Below, in pieces: positions 32,931-41,371 of a stretch of 64,000 nt of DNA. A model generated the notes under the pieces. The model saw only the letters and a list, made by a program, of their open reading frames with translations. It was not told the DNA's origin and searched no databases. The stretch lies in the NCBI GenBank assembly GCA_902624095.1, contig CACNWB010000003.1:1-64000 (forward strand), in the 5' to 3' direction. This DNA is from an uncultured PS1 clade bacterium. GTDB lineage: Bacteria; Pseudomonadota; Alphaproteobacteria; RS24. The first letter of the stretch is position 1. Each line of letters starts with the position of its first letter. The position numbers were made by a program, and so were the translations under genes.

Positions 32931-35900
32931 ATGCGCATGCGGTTGCTGACTTTTCTGGTGCCGATCACGCTGGTGATTGCTGCGGCATTTCTCGTGCCCT
33001 TAATAGTCGATATTGACGCACGCCGCGACCAAATTACCGCGCAAATCAGCCGCGACATGAATATTGATATAAATGCGCACGGACCAGTGACCTTGCGCCT
33101 TTTGCCCAGCCCGGCCTTGCAATTTGAAAACATTATATCGGTCATCAATCTGCCAGAACGGAGAAAGCTAGAAGGGGAGCAGGAGGCACCAAGCGAGCAG
33201 GACGAGCAAAGTGCTACCCCAAGGCCCTCTATGGTAGTAGCTGCCAAGCAGGTTGATGCTGGCGTGTCGTTGGTCGCCCTGTTTGACGGTAGTTTGACGG
33301 TCCACAATCTGGCTTTACGTCAGGGCGAGATACGCATTATCGGTTTGGATAATGCACGCACCGCCACGAATGCGCTTCGGCTTTCGCCAGTGCCGGAAAT
33401 CACCTTTGTTGATATGCAGCTGATTATCCAGCGCAAACGCGCCGCGCCACTACGCCTGGCCGGGTTGAGCGGCAGGTTTCAAGCCGACGCTGCCGACGGC
33501 CCGTTCCGTATCACCGTGCAAAGGCAGGGGCGAGGCCTGCGGTCTGTATCGCTTGACGCTCGTATTGGTAGTTTTGTTACCAACCGGCTGCCCTTGCGTT
33601 TGTCAGCGCGCATGGGAACCGATAGTGGTCTGCAATTTAACGGATTTTTCAACCAGCGCCCAAAAGCAACTGTGGAAGGCGAAATATCATTGCGCGACAA
33701 GCGTCTTATACCCAATATTCTCTCCAAACTGGCCCTTGAAACAGTAACTGTGACCTCTCAGACAGCAAGCGTCGACGGCCTGATCCGCCTCACGGAGGTT
33801 GGGTTATTCGGGGACAATCTCGAAATCGGCGCGCTTCAGACCCAGTTTCAATCCCAGGTCGGCATTATCTGGCCCCGTACCGAGGCCACGGCTTTGCAGA
33901 TTAATTCGCGGCTCAGTGCCGATGAGATTGACTTTGACCTGATCAGGCCGATGCCCCAAGCCCAAAAGCCTGTTGAGACAGAAACTGCCGATGATCCGTT
34001 TCACCAAATCTGGCCGGCAGTCGACTTTGACGCAAGTATATTGTCAGGACGTTTTTCGTTGGGCGGGGAGGTCGGTCGCAATTTTGTTATCGATTTGAGA
34101 GCCGGGGAAAACGGCGCACGCATCAACCGCTTCAGTGCGGATTTGCCGTTCAATTCATCCATCTTGGCTGCTGCCGAGCTTGCTGGCCCTCCGGGTGCGA
34201 TGAAGCTGTCGGGCGACATGGCGTTGCGTAGTTCCGACAGTGTCGCCGCGTTGCTCTGGCTGGGCGCGCAAGCTGGATATGATTTGTCGGCTGTCGCCGA
34301 AACAGTTGATGAGCCGCTACTTCAACGCATGGGGCTGGTGACCGAGTTTAGTATTGAGTCCGAACAGGTCAAGCTGCGCGGCCTGACGGGGCGCATTGGC
34401 AGCGATCAGCTTAAACTTGACCTTGACCTATCGCGAAGGGACACGCTGCGGGGGCATTTGGATTTGCATCTGTCGCAAGCGAATTTGCAAACCTTCGGGT
34501 TAATGGAGAATGTCAAATTGTCCCACCAAGCTCCGTTTCCGCTTTTGGATTTGCCAATTGGAAACTGGTTGCAGAACCTGTTGCGATCGGGTGCCGCCGC
34601 ATCGCGCGATTTCACTTTTAACCTACGCAGTGAAGACATTCGCGCCGACAATATCCGACTGGGACCTGTGACGATCAACGGACGCATTATTGACAACACA
34701 CTGGAATTGGATGTTTTACAGTTAGACGATTACCTGAATTCGACATTCACTATAACCGGCTCATTGCGTCATGACGGTCAGGCCAGTGACGGCGCGCTGG
34801 ATATTGCGGTGGATACGCCAAATGCATCGCGTATGCTGTCCCCGCTTTTGGAAGCTGTTGAACCCTTGTATCTGGATGTTTCCGGTCCGCTGTCGCTTGC
34901 GTCCAACCTGCGACTTCCCGCACGCAATGACCCTGATTGGCCCAATGTTAAGATTGCCGGTAAGGGAAAATTGGGAAATCTTGATATTGACTTGGACATT
35001 CGCACACCCGTCCGGGACTTGGCGCTCGATGCGGCCGGCACACGCCTTGATTTGACGCTGAAGGGATCAGCAAATGAAATGACCGCGCGCCTCGGCATGC
35101 CGGTAACGCGAGCGCCAGAACAATCGGCCGTGGTGTCCTTGTCCACCAATGCGCAGCCCGGTTCGGTGTCCCGTCTGGAGGCTGAATTGGCCGTGGACAA
35201 AGATTTGTTCTCCCTGTCGGGCACGGTGCGGCCCGGACCTGCGGGGCGGCGCATTGAAGGATTGATGCGTGCCGTTGGCACAGATGTTTTACCCTATATA
35301 GGGCTCGTGCGTGGGTCGGAAAGTAAGGTGGCATTTTCCGGCACCTCACAAATTGTGATGCAACAGGAAGGGATAAGTTTTTCAAATATCGATCTGGGGC
35401 TTGGCGCTGGACTCCTTACTGGAGAAGGCGTCATGGAATTTGCTGGCGAAGTTTCCGGCACCCGCAATAATCTGACAGCTAATCTGCTGCTGGATGCGCT
35501 TGACCTTGACCCGTTTCTGCCCGCATTTGACCCCGAAACTGGATGGTCGAAAACCCCCATTGGTTGGCAACTTCTTGGTGCCAGCGATGCCAATTTGCAA
35601 TTGCGTTTGACCAATGCCGCCCTGCTCGGCGTGCGGGTGGATGCCTTACGGACAAATATCAAACTGATCGAAGGCGTGCTGGAAGCCCAGGACATCACGG
35701 CCAGTATTTTGGGCGGCCAGTTTGAATTTGATGCCCAGGCTGAGGGCGGCGAGTTGACGCCATCCTTTCAGTTTATCGGCAGTTTTACCGATTTTGACTT
35801 GGACAGGCTGTTGACACATGCCTATGCGCGGTCGACCCTGCGCGCTCTCGTTTCGGGGAACTTCTCGTTTCAGGGGCGCGGCACATCAACCCGCAACATT

Positions 35901-36305
35901 GTTGCGTCGCTTTCGGGGGCGGCACAGGTTGAAATCCAGTCTGGCACTTTTGAGGCGTTTAACGTAGTCCAGCTACGAAACGGTTTGGGCGTTTTTAAAG
36001 ACAGAACCCAAGACGAACTGGCCGATGCATATTTCTGGAAAGGCCGAGAGAATTTCAGTCGCGGATTGGGCCTTTTAGCCTTGCGCGAAGGACACCTTCA
36101 AACAAACGCATTGGAGATTTTACGCCAAGACGACCGTCTGCTTGCCAAGATGAGTGGCTATATCGATTTCGTGGAACAACGCCTTGAAGTCCAATCCCTG
36201 TTTTTTAATAATCTGGGGCGTAAAGCGCTAAGCTTGGACTTGACGGACGCGCTTGATGCGCCGCGTTATGCGGTTTCGCGGGTGGACGCGCCTTCGACGC
36301 AATAG
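32931..36305 (+). CDS. AsmA-family envelope protein
   Basis: A 1124-residue protein with one N-terminal membrane helix (RLLTFLVPITLVIAAAFLVP) and a long periplasmic beta-rich body, the plan of AsmA-family bridge proteins that carry phospholipid between membranes. The AsmA N-terminal signature is NAHGPVTLRLLPSPALQFENI, and the AsmA_2-like C-terminus lies around residues 880-1110. The ATG at 32931 has GGAGA seven bases in front; the ATG at 32916 of the ORF track has a poor site. It stands alone between divergent uvrD and the convergent RHH gene. Which AsmA paralogue it is cannot be told. Confidence 0.85.
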   Translation: MRMRLLTFLVPITLVIAAAFLVPLIVDIDARRDQITAQISRDMNIDINAHGPVTLRLLPSPALQFENIISVINLPERRKLEGEQEAPSEQDEQSATPRPSMVVAAKQVDAGVSLVALFDGSLTVHNLALRQGEIRIIGLDNARTATNALRLSPVPEITFVDMQLIIQRKRAAPLRLAGLSGRFQADAADGPFRITVQRQGRGLRSVSLDARIGSFVTNRLPLRLSARMGTDSGLQFNGFFNQRPKATVEGEISLRDKRLIPNILSKLALETVTVTSQTASVDGLIRLTEVGLFGDNLEIGALQTQFQSQVGIIWPRTEATALQINSRLSADEIDFDLIRPMPQAQKPVETETADDPFHQIWPAVDFDASILSGRFSLGGEVGRNFVIDLRAGENGARINRFSADLPFNSSILAAAELAGPPGAMKLSGDMALRSSDSVAALLWLGAQAGYDLSAVAETVDEPLLQRMGLVTEFSIESEQVKLRGLTGRIGSDQLKLDLDLSRRDTLRGHLDLHLSQANLQTFGLMENVKLSHQAPFPLLDLPIGNWLQNLLRSGAAASRDFTFNLRSEDIRADNIRLGPVTINGRIIDNTLELDVLQLDDYLNSTFTITGSLRHDGQASDGALDIAVDTPNASRMLSPLLEAVEPLYLDVSGPLSLASNLRLPARNDPDWPNVKIAGKGKLGNLDIDLDIRTPVRDLALDAAGTRLDLTLKGSANEMTARLGMPVTRAPEQSAVVSLSTNAQPGSVSRLEAELAVDKDLFSLSGTVRPGPAGRRIEGLMRAVGTDVLPYIGLVRGSESKVAFSGTSQIVMQQEGISFSNIDLGLGAGLLTGEGVMEFAGEVSGTRNNLTANLLLDALDLDPFLPAFDPETGWSKTPIGWQLLGASDANLQLRLTNAALLGVRVDALRTNIKLIEGVLEAQDITASILGGQFEFDAQAEGGELTPSFQFIGSFTDFDLDRLLTHAYARSTLRALVSGNFSFQGRGTSTRNIVASLSGAAQVEIQSGTFEAFNVVQLRNGLGVFKDRTQDELADAYFWKGRENFSRGLGLLALREGHLQTNALEILRQDDRLLAKMSGYIDFVEQRLEVQSLFFNNLGRKALSLDLTDALDAPRYAVSRVDAPSTQ

Positions 36306-36309
36306 TTGT

Positions 36310-36522
36310 TCAGGTCCCGCGCGCCCAGATTAACACGGCAACCCGCAAAGCACTCGTCAGACTGCTGTTGCGCGGGCGCGCATCAATTTCTGCAATCTTG
36401 TCAGCAAGCGACATGTTGTGTGCCGCCGCCATGTTGGACAAGGCCGTCCAGAAACTCGGCTCCAAGGAAATGCTGGTCGCATGTCCGGCGATGGTAATCG
36501 AGCGTTTGGTCGGCTTTTCCAA
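36310..36522 (-). CDS. Small ribbon-helix-helix domain protein (RHH_4 type)
   Basis: A 70-residue protein: KRSITIAGHATSISLEPSFW is the beta strand and first helix region, followed by ALSNMAAAHNMSLADKIAEID and SALRVAVL, matching the alphaproteobacterial RHH_4 family. Such proteins look like small DNA-binding regulators, but their targets are unknown. The start is TTG at 36522 with GAGGT in front (36529-36533 on the minus strand). It lies 15 bases after fumC, an arrangement seen in other alphaproteobacteria, usually with a small DUF4169 gene in between that is absent here. Confidence 0.8.
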   Translation of the reverse strand: MEKPTKRSITIAGHATSISLEPSFWTALSNMAAAHNMSLADKIAEIDARPRNSSLTSALRVAVLIWARGT

Positions 36523-36537
36523 AATTACCTCGCGAGC

Positions 36538-37929
36538 TTATTTTGGCGCGATCATATCTTCGGGCTGAACAATCTTGTCAAATTCCGCGTCGGTGACATA
36601 GCCGCCTCCAACCGCTTCCTCCCGCAAGGTCGTGCCGTTTTTATGCGCGGCTTTGGCAATCACCGTAGCATTGTCATAGCCGATTTGCGGTGCAAGTGCG
36701 GTCACAAGCATGAGAGAGCGTTCCATCAGCATTGTGATATTGGACGTGTTCGGTTCAATGCCAACCACACAATTATCGGTGAAACTTGTCGCCGCATCGC
36801 CGATCAACCGCATGGACTGAATAAGATTATAGGCCATAACTGGTTTGAAAACATTCAGTTCCATATGGCCTTGCGCACCGGCTACCGAAATTGTCGTATG
36901 GTTACCCATTACTTGCGCGCACACCATGGTCAGTGCCTCGCACTGGGTCGGGTTTACTTTACCGGGCATGATTGAGGAGCCTGGTTCGTTTTCTGGCAGG
37001 CTCAACTCGCCCAGGCCGGAGCGTGGGCCCGACCCCAGCAGGCGAATATCATTGGCGATTTTGCTAAGAGATGCGGCAACCGTGTTCAACATGCCCGACA
37101 TTTCCACAAATGCGTCATGGGCGGCCAGCGCCTCGAATTTATTTTCGGCCGTGACGAATTCAAGACCTGTGAAGCCGGCGACCTCGGCGGCAAAAGCTTC
37201 GGCAAATCCGGGCTTGGCGTTGAGGCCCGTGCCGACCGCCGTGCCGCCCTGGGCCAGCGCCAGCAATCGAGGCAGGGAGGTGCGAACACGCTCAAGCGCA
37301 TATTTTATTTGTGTCGTATAGCCGGAAAATTCCTGACCCAGTGTCAGCGGTGTTGCGTCTTGCAAATGCGTGCGCCCGATTTTAACAATGTCGGCCCATG
37401 CGCCTACCTTGTCCGATAGCGCGGCGTGCAAATGTTCCAGCGCTGGCAACAGCCTGCCGGCGGCTTCTTCGGCGGCCGCAATATGCATGGCGGTCGGAAA
37501 AGTGTCATTGGATGACTGGCTGCGGTTGCAATGGTCATTGGGATGCACGGGCTGCTTGGAGCCCATTTTTCCGCCCAACATTTCAATAGCGCGGTTGGAA
37601 ATAACTTCATTGGCATTCATATTTGACTGTGTGCCCGAACCGGTTTGCCAGATAACAAGTGGGAAGTGTTCATTGAGCGCGCCATTGGCAACTTCTTGTG
37701 CCGCTTTCACAATCGCTTCGCCGGTTTCGGTGTCCAGATTGTTAAGCTGCATATTGGCTTTCGCTGCTGCCATTTTCACAATTCCCAGCGCGCGAATTAG
37801 TGGTAAGGGCATGGTTTCATTGCTGATTTTGAAATTACTGAGAGAGCGTTGTGTCTGCGCACCCCAGTATTTATCCGCTGGCACCTCTAGGGGACCAAAA
37901 CTGTCGGTTTCCGTGCGTGTCGCTGTCAT
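36538..37929 (-). CDS. fumC: Class II fumarate hydratase
   Basis: Iron-independent fumarase of the citric acid cycle, 463 residues. [20 protein letters not shown] at the N-terminus, [13 protein letters not shown] near residue 97, [14 protein letters not shown] near residue 139, and the mobile signature loop [20 protein letters not shown] near residue 317 with the catalytic Ser are all class II fumarase marks. It lies between sspB and the RHH gene on the minus strand. Confidence 0.97.
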   Translation of the reverse strand: MTATRTETDSFGPLEVPADKYWGAQTQRSLSNFKISNETMPLPLIRALGIVKMAAAKANMQLNNLDTETGEAIVKAAQEVANGALNEHFPLVIWQTGSGTQSNMNANEVISNRAIEMLGGKMGSKQPVHPNDHCNRSQSSNDTFPTAMHIAAAEEAAGRLLPALEHLHAALSDKVGAWADIVKIGRTHLQDATPLTLGQEFSGYTTQIKYALERVRTSLPRLLALAQGGTAVGTGLNAKPGFAEAFAAEVAGFTGLEFVTAENKFEALAAHDAFVEMSGMLNTVAASLSKIANDIRLLGSGPRSGLGELSLPENEPGSSIMPGKVNPTQCEALTMVCAQVMGNHTTISVAGAQGHMELNVFKPVMAYNLIQSMRLIGDAATSFTDNCVVGIEPNTSNITMLMERSLMLVTALAPQIGYDNATVIAKAAHKNGTTLREEAVGGGYVTDAEFDKIVQPEDMIAPK

Positions 37930-38006
37930 GATGCATCTCTCCTAACCTGTTTTTCGGGTCTAGCATGAGATGGCATACGCGCCAAGCGGCCTCGCGCCTG
38001 TTTTAC

Positions 38007-38513
38007 CTATTTGTCGCGAAACGTATCGAGATTTAAAACTTCACCGGTTCTCGGCTCTTTGGCTTCGGGCGCATCTGGCTCATTTTGGTCAGATGTGTTC
38101 TCAGATATGTCTTCCCGCGCAGAAGAGGGCGCGGAGGGTGCCTCATCCAACATCTGTTCCTGATTAGCGGGAAAGCGCAATCCATATTCGACAGAGGGGT
38201 CGAAGAAAGCCAAGACGGTGGCAAACGGAATGCGAAGTGTCTGCACCACACCATCAAAAGCCAGATCGACTTGAAAGCCGAGATCTGAAACGCTGAGATT
38301 TTCAAACTGGTGCTGTAACACAATCGTCATTTCGTCGCCCTGACGCGCGCGCAAATCATCCGGCATGTCAACGCCCGGATGTTGCGGGGCAAAGGTGATA
38401 TAGAAATGATGTTCGCCAGGCAGCCCGTCTTTCGCTACGCTTTCAAGTGCGTCACGAACAATGCTCATCATGGCATTGTGGGTCATGGTCTGGTAGTCGA
38501 GCGCTTCTGTCAT
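38007..38513 (-). CDS. sspB: ClpXP adaptor protein SspB (alphaproteobacterial type)
   Basis: Binds the ssrA tag on incomplete proteins and hands them to ClpXP. The 168-residue protein has the family N-terminus (MTHNAMMSIVRDAL) and the core segments GEHHFYITFAPQHPGVDMPD and EMTIVLQHQFENLSVSDLGF, then an acidic, low-complexity tail that should carry the ClpX-contact peptide near its end (GEVLNLDTFRDK). The ssrA gene lies directly upstream on the same strand, with a start codon only about 20 bases after the last RNA-like structure. fumC follows in the same direction, 77 bases further on. Confidence 0.92.
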   Translation of the reverse strand: MTEALDYQTMTHNAMMSIVRDALESVAKDGLPGEHHFYITFAPQHPGVDMPDDLRARQGDEMTIVLQHQFENLSVSDLGFQVDLAFDGVVQTLRIPFATVLAFFDPSVEYGLRFPANQEQMLDEAPSAPSSAREDISENTSDQNEPDAPEAKEPRTGEVLNLDTFRDK

Positions 38514-38533
38514 ATCTGAACCTGGCCCCGCGA

Positions 38534-38580
38534 ACCTGGCATTAAAAGAAATGGAAGGCTTCTGTTGCCAGGTGCCTTCC
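38534..38580 (-). other. Probable 3' pseudoknot of tmRNA or terminator hairpin
   Basis: On the minus strand GGAAGGC (38580-38574) pairs with GCCTTCC (38559-38553). The loop begins with ACCTGGC (38573-38567), which is the exact complement of GCCAGGT at 38540-38534, giving an H-type pseudoknot of two 7-bp stems, a structure typical of tmRNA. The T-rich bases ATTTCTTTTAAT between the two could instead make the first stem act as a terminator. A second GCCAGGTTC copy lies at the sspB ribosome binding site (38526-38518). Confidence 0.65.
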
Positions 38581-38872
38581 GGACCCCGCCATCACCAGCG
38601 ACGGCAATGGACTTTAATTGAAGTTGAGGCGCTGACTAGGCAGCGACTGCTACTTCCGCGTAGTTGTCATTTGCAACTATCAGATTGGCCCGATAACGGT
38701 GGGTACCATGCCGAGCGACGGAAACAACCTTTACGCCCTCGTCGATCCTGGTTCGCCCCCATAAGCCAGCGTGTTGCCGGAATTGGAAATGGTGGAGGCG
38801 CCGGGTACTGCCCCCGGGTCCGATGGGTTTATTGCGAAGTCCGTGTATCGCCATAGTCGGCAAGCCGACACC
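38534..38872 (-). ncRNA. ssrA: tmRNA, circularly permuted two-piece form
   Basis: The permuted tmRNA rescues stalled ribosomes. On the minus strand the acceptor piece comes first: T-stem CCGGG/CCCGG with loop GGCAGTA, then CGCCTCCACCA ending at 38790. A 29-base spacer follows, then the coding piece starts at 38760 with GGGGGCGAACCAGGATCGAC. GGGGGCG pairs with CGCCTCC as the acceptor stem (one G-U). The tag reading frame GCA AAT GAC ... GCC TAG (38674-38636) encodes ANDNYAEVAVAA, so the full tag is AANDNYAEVAVAA. A likely pseudoknot closes the 3' end (38534-38580). The outer limits are estimates; a GTCGGC/GCCGAC hairpin marks the upstream end. Confidence 0.93.
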
Positions 38873-38958
38873 AGTGATATAGCATTCTTCACAGCAAAAT
38901 CATAGTGTTTCGCCAAAAGCCGTTGCGTGGCCCACGCAGAATCGTGAATGATGCGCTC

Positions 38959-39753
38959 ATGCAACAATATCTCGATCTTCTCCAGCGCGTTGTTGATGAT
39001 GGCGTGGAGCGTGGCGACCGGACAGGCACCGGAACGCGCTCTATTTTCGGCCACCAAATGCGGTTTGACCTTGCGCAGGGTTTTCCGATGCTGACTACGA
39101 AAAAACTCCATTTGAAGTCAATCATCCACGAACTGTTGTGGTTTTTGTCGGGCGATACGAATATTGCCTATCTCAACGAAAAAGGGGTTTCCATCTGGAA
39201 TGAATGGGCCGATGAGAACGGGGATCTGGGGCCAGTTTATGGTCGCCAGTGGCGAAGTTGGCAGACTTCGGATGGTCGCCACATCGACCAGATTTCGCAA
39301 CTTGTCGCGCAATTGACTTCAAATCCGGAATCGCGGCGTCACATTGTGACAGCCTGGAACCCTGCCGATGTTGACGAGATGGCGCTGCCGCCATGCCACT
39401 GCCTGTTTCAGTTTTATGTGGCCGACGGCAAACTGTCATGCCAGCTTTACCAGCGTTCAGCGGATATTTTTCTGGGCGTCCCTTTCAATATTGCCTCATA
39501 TGCGCTTTTGACACTGATGCTGGCGCAAGTTTGCGATCTGGAGGCTGGCGATTTCGTGCACACGCTGGGCGACGCTCATCTTTATTTGAACCATTTGGAA
39601 CAAACCCGCCTGCAACTTGAACGCACTCCCGGTGCCCTGCCGAGTTTGCGGATAAACCCCGACAAGAAGAATATTTTTGGATTCGTTTTTGATGATTTCG
39701 AGCTGCTGGATTATCAGGCGCAGGCGCATATTCCAGCGCCAGTGGCGGTGTAG
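38959..39753 (+). CDS. thyA: Thymidylate synthase
   Basis: Folate-dependent enzyme that makes dTMP from dUMP, 264 residues, the same length as classical ThyA. Visible are the N-terminal [19 protein letters not shown], the catalytic Cys in [12 protein letters not shown] near residue 146, and the dUMP-binding [19 protein letters not shown]. The ATG at 38959 ([11 protein letters not shown]) matches the family start; the track start at 38905 adds 18 unlike residues. It is divergent from ssrA and is followed by dfrA after about 5-15 bases, a common pairing because ThyA makes dihydrofolate that DHFR recycles. Confidence 0.96.
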   Translation: MQQYLDLLQRVVDDGVERGDRTGTGTRSIFGHQMRFDLAQGFPMLTTKKLHLKSIIHELLWFLSGDTNIAYLNEKGVSIWNEWADENGDLGPVYGRQWRSWQTSDGRHIDQISQLVAQLTSNPESRRHIVTAWNPADVDEMALPPCHCLFQFYVADGKLSCQLYQRSADIFLGVPFNIASYALLTLMLAQVCDLEAGDFVHTLGDAHLYLNHLEQTRLQLERTPGALPSLRINPDKKNIFGFVFDDFELLDYQAQAHIPAPVAV

Positions 39754-39758
39754 CCCCC

Positions 39759-40271
39759 GTGCAGATTATGCACATCGAGATGATTGTGGCGGTTGCCGAA
39801 AACGGGGTGATCGGCAATCAGGGCGATATGCCGTGGCGCTTGCCGGGCGATCTTGCCCATTTCAAAGAAATCACCATGGGGTGTTCGGTAATAATGGGTC
39901 GCCGAACATGGAGCTCAATCGGGCGTCCGTTGCCGGGGCGCAAAAATATTGTTCTGTCGCGCCAAATATCAGGTTTCGAGCCCGCTTTGCCGCCGGGGGT
40001 GGCTTGCGTGGCCTCGCCGGAGGCGGCATTGGCCCTGTGCGCGGATGCCCCGCGCGTCATGATTATCGGTGGTGGAGAGATTTATCGCATTTTCGAAGCT
40101 CAAGCCATGCGTATTCATCTGACGCAGGTGCATGCGAAGCCGCCGGGGGACACGCATTTTGCGCTGGCAGATCCTGTCGCTTGGCAAGAAACAGAGACGA
40201 TATTCCGCGCCGCTGGTGAAGAAGATAGCGCCGATTACAGTTTCGTGACGCTGGAAAGAAAGACTTTGTAA
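39759..40271 (+). CDS. dfrA: Dihydrofolate reductase
   Basis: Reduces dihydrofolate to tetrahydrofolate with NADPH. Motifs: ENGVIGNQGDMPWRLPGDLAHF with the active-site Asp, VIMGRRTWSSIGRPLPGRKNIVLSR, and IIGGGEIYRIF near residue 107. Length about 163-170 depending on the start: GTG at 39759, ATG at 39768 or ATG at 39780 (MIVAVAENGVIG, closest to the family start) are all possible, and no clear ribosome binding site decides. It follows thyA and its stop overlaps the next ATG (TAATG). Confidence 0.93.
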   Translation: MQIMHIEMIVAVAENGVIGNQGDMPWRLPGDLAHFKEITMGCSVIMGRRTWSSIGRPLPGRKNIVLSRQISGFEPALPPGVACVASPEAALALCADAPRVMIIGGGEIYRIFEAQAMRIHLTQVHAKPPGDTHFALADPVAWQETETIFRAAGEEDSADYSFVTLERKTL

Positions 40272-41179
40272 TGGAGGAATTTTGTTCAGGCCTACTGTTT
40301 CCCGAAGGGCCGATTGCCATGTCGGATGGCAGTGTCATTTTGGTCGAGATTGCCCGCGGAACGCTGAGCCGTGTCACGCCGGGCGGTGTGCTTGAAGTGG
40401 TGGCCGATCTCGGCGGCGGGCCGAATGGTGCCGCCATCGGGCCCGATGGCGCAGTTTATGTCTGCAATAATGGCGGCTTTTCATGGCTGGAGATTGGCGG
40501 TCGCATTTATCCGCATGACAGGCCGGATGATTATTCCGGCGGGCGTATTGAACGCGTTGACCTGGCAACGGGCGCGGTTGAGCGGCTCTACGATAGGTGC
40601 GACGACCATGCCCTAGTTGCCCCGAATGACATTGTGTTCGACCGCACGGGCGGTTTCTGGTTCACTGATTTGGGCAAATCCTACGACCGCCTCAAGGATA
40701 GAGGCGCCGTCTATTACGCCAAGCCCGATGGCAGCCATATCGAGCAGGTGGTTTTTCCCATTGAAACGCCTAACGGAATCGGCCTGAGCCCCGACGAAAA
40801 CACCGTCTATGTGGCTGAAACACAGGGTGGACGGCTGTGGGGGTTTGATATTGAAAGCCCGGGAAAACTGAAACCACCGGCACAAGCATTGCCGTCTGCC
40901 TTTGTCGCGTCCCCTGTCGGGCTCAACTATTTCGACTCGCTCGCCTTAGAAGCGGACGGCACCGTAGCTGTTGCGACCATTGCCAATGGGGGCATTTCGC
41001 GTATCTCGCCCGAAGACGGATCGATATCACATGTGCCGACCGATGACGGCATGACAACCAATATTTGTTTTGGCGGCGATGATTTACGCACCGCCTTTAT
41101 AACCCTGTCATCGACGGGGCGTCTGGTGAAAGCGCAATGGGACGCGCCTGGCCTGCCGCTTAATTTTTTGAACCTGTAA
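40271..41179 (+). CDS. SMP-30/gluconolactonase-family beta-propeller protein
   Basis: A 302-residue six-bladed propeller of the SMP-30/gluconolactonase/LRE family, lactone hydrolases that use a divalent metal. FPEGPIAMSDG near residue 10 carries the metal-binding Glu; APNDIVFDRTGGFWFTD near residue 119 and TPNGIGLSPDENTVYVAET near residue 164 carry the Asn ligands; DSLALEADGTVAVAT follows. No signal peptide is seen. The start overlaps the dfrA stop by one base, so it is co-translated with folate genes, an odd partner. The precise substrate is unknown. Its 3' end overlaps the convergent DUF1737 gene by 20 bases. Confidence 0.85.
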   Translation: MEEFCSGLLFPEGPIAMSDGSVILVEIARGTLSRVTPGGVLEVVADLGGGPNGAAIGPDGAVYVCNNGGFSWLEIGGRIYPHDRPDDYSGGRIERVDLATGAVERLYDRCDDHALVAPNDIVFDRTGGFWFTDLGKSYDRLKDRGAVYYAKPDGSHIEQVVFPIETPNGIGLSPDENTVYVAETQGGRLWGFDIESPGKLKPPAQALPSAFVASPVGLNYFDSLALEADGTVAVATIANGGISRISPEDGSISHVPTDDGMTTNICFGGDDLRTAFITLSSTGRLVKAQWDAPGLPLNFLNL

Positions 41180-41342
41180 CAGCGCTTTTCGCGGATACAA
41201 ATTCGGGCAGCACAACCGCCTGCCCGCAATGCCGATTACCCTGCTCGTTCACCTGCTGAAGCGGCGGGCCGTCAAGCAAATAGCCGTTGCGCAAGGCACC
41301 GCTCACCCGCTGGCAAAAAGCGACATCATCGTCACCGGTCAA
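41160..41342 (-). CDS. DUF1737-like small protein with unclear start
   Basis: About 60 residues: LTGDDDVAFCQRVSGALRNGYLLDG resembles the small DUF1737 family (function unknown). The only canonical start in the open frame is TTG at 41342, without a visible ribosome binding site and inside the conserved YRLLTG segment. An ATG at 41375 that overlaps the mrp stop (ATGA) is in the same frame but is cut off by a TAA five codons later (ATG ACG TGT GAC AAA TAA). The gene may have lost its start, or may use a rare one. It lies directly downstream of mrp. Confidence 0.55.
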   Translation of the reverse strand: MTGDDDVAFCQRVSGALRNGYLLDGPPLQQVNEQGNRHCGQAVVLPEFVSAKSAVTGSKN

Positions 41343-41371
41343 GAGGCGGTAGGCTTTTTATTTGTCACACG

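Noticed and set aside
38636-38863. 75-codon minus-strand ORF ending in ANDNYAEVAVAA
   Set aside because: Only the last 12 codons are translated, as the tmRNA tag; the rest is tmRNA structure (acceptor stem, T-arm, spacer).
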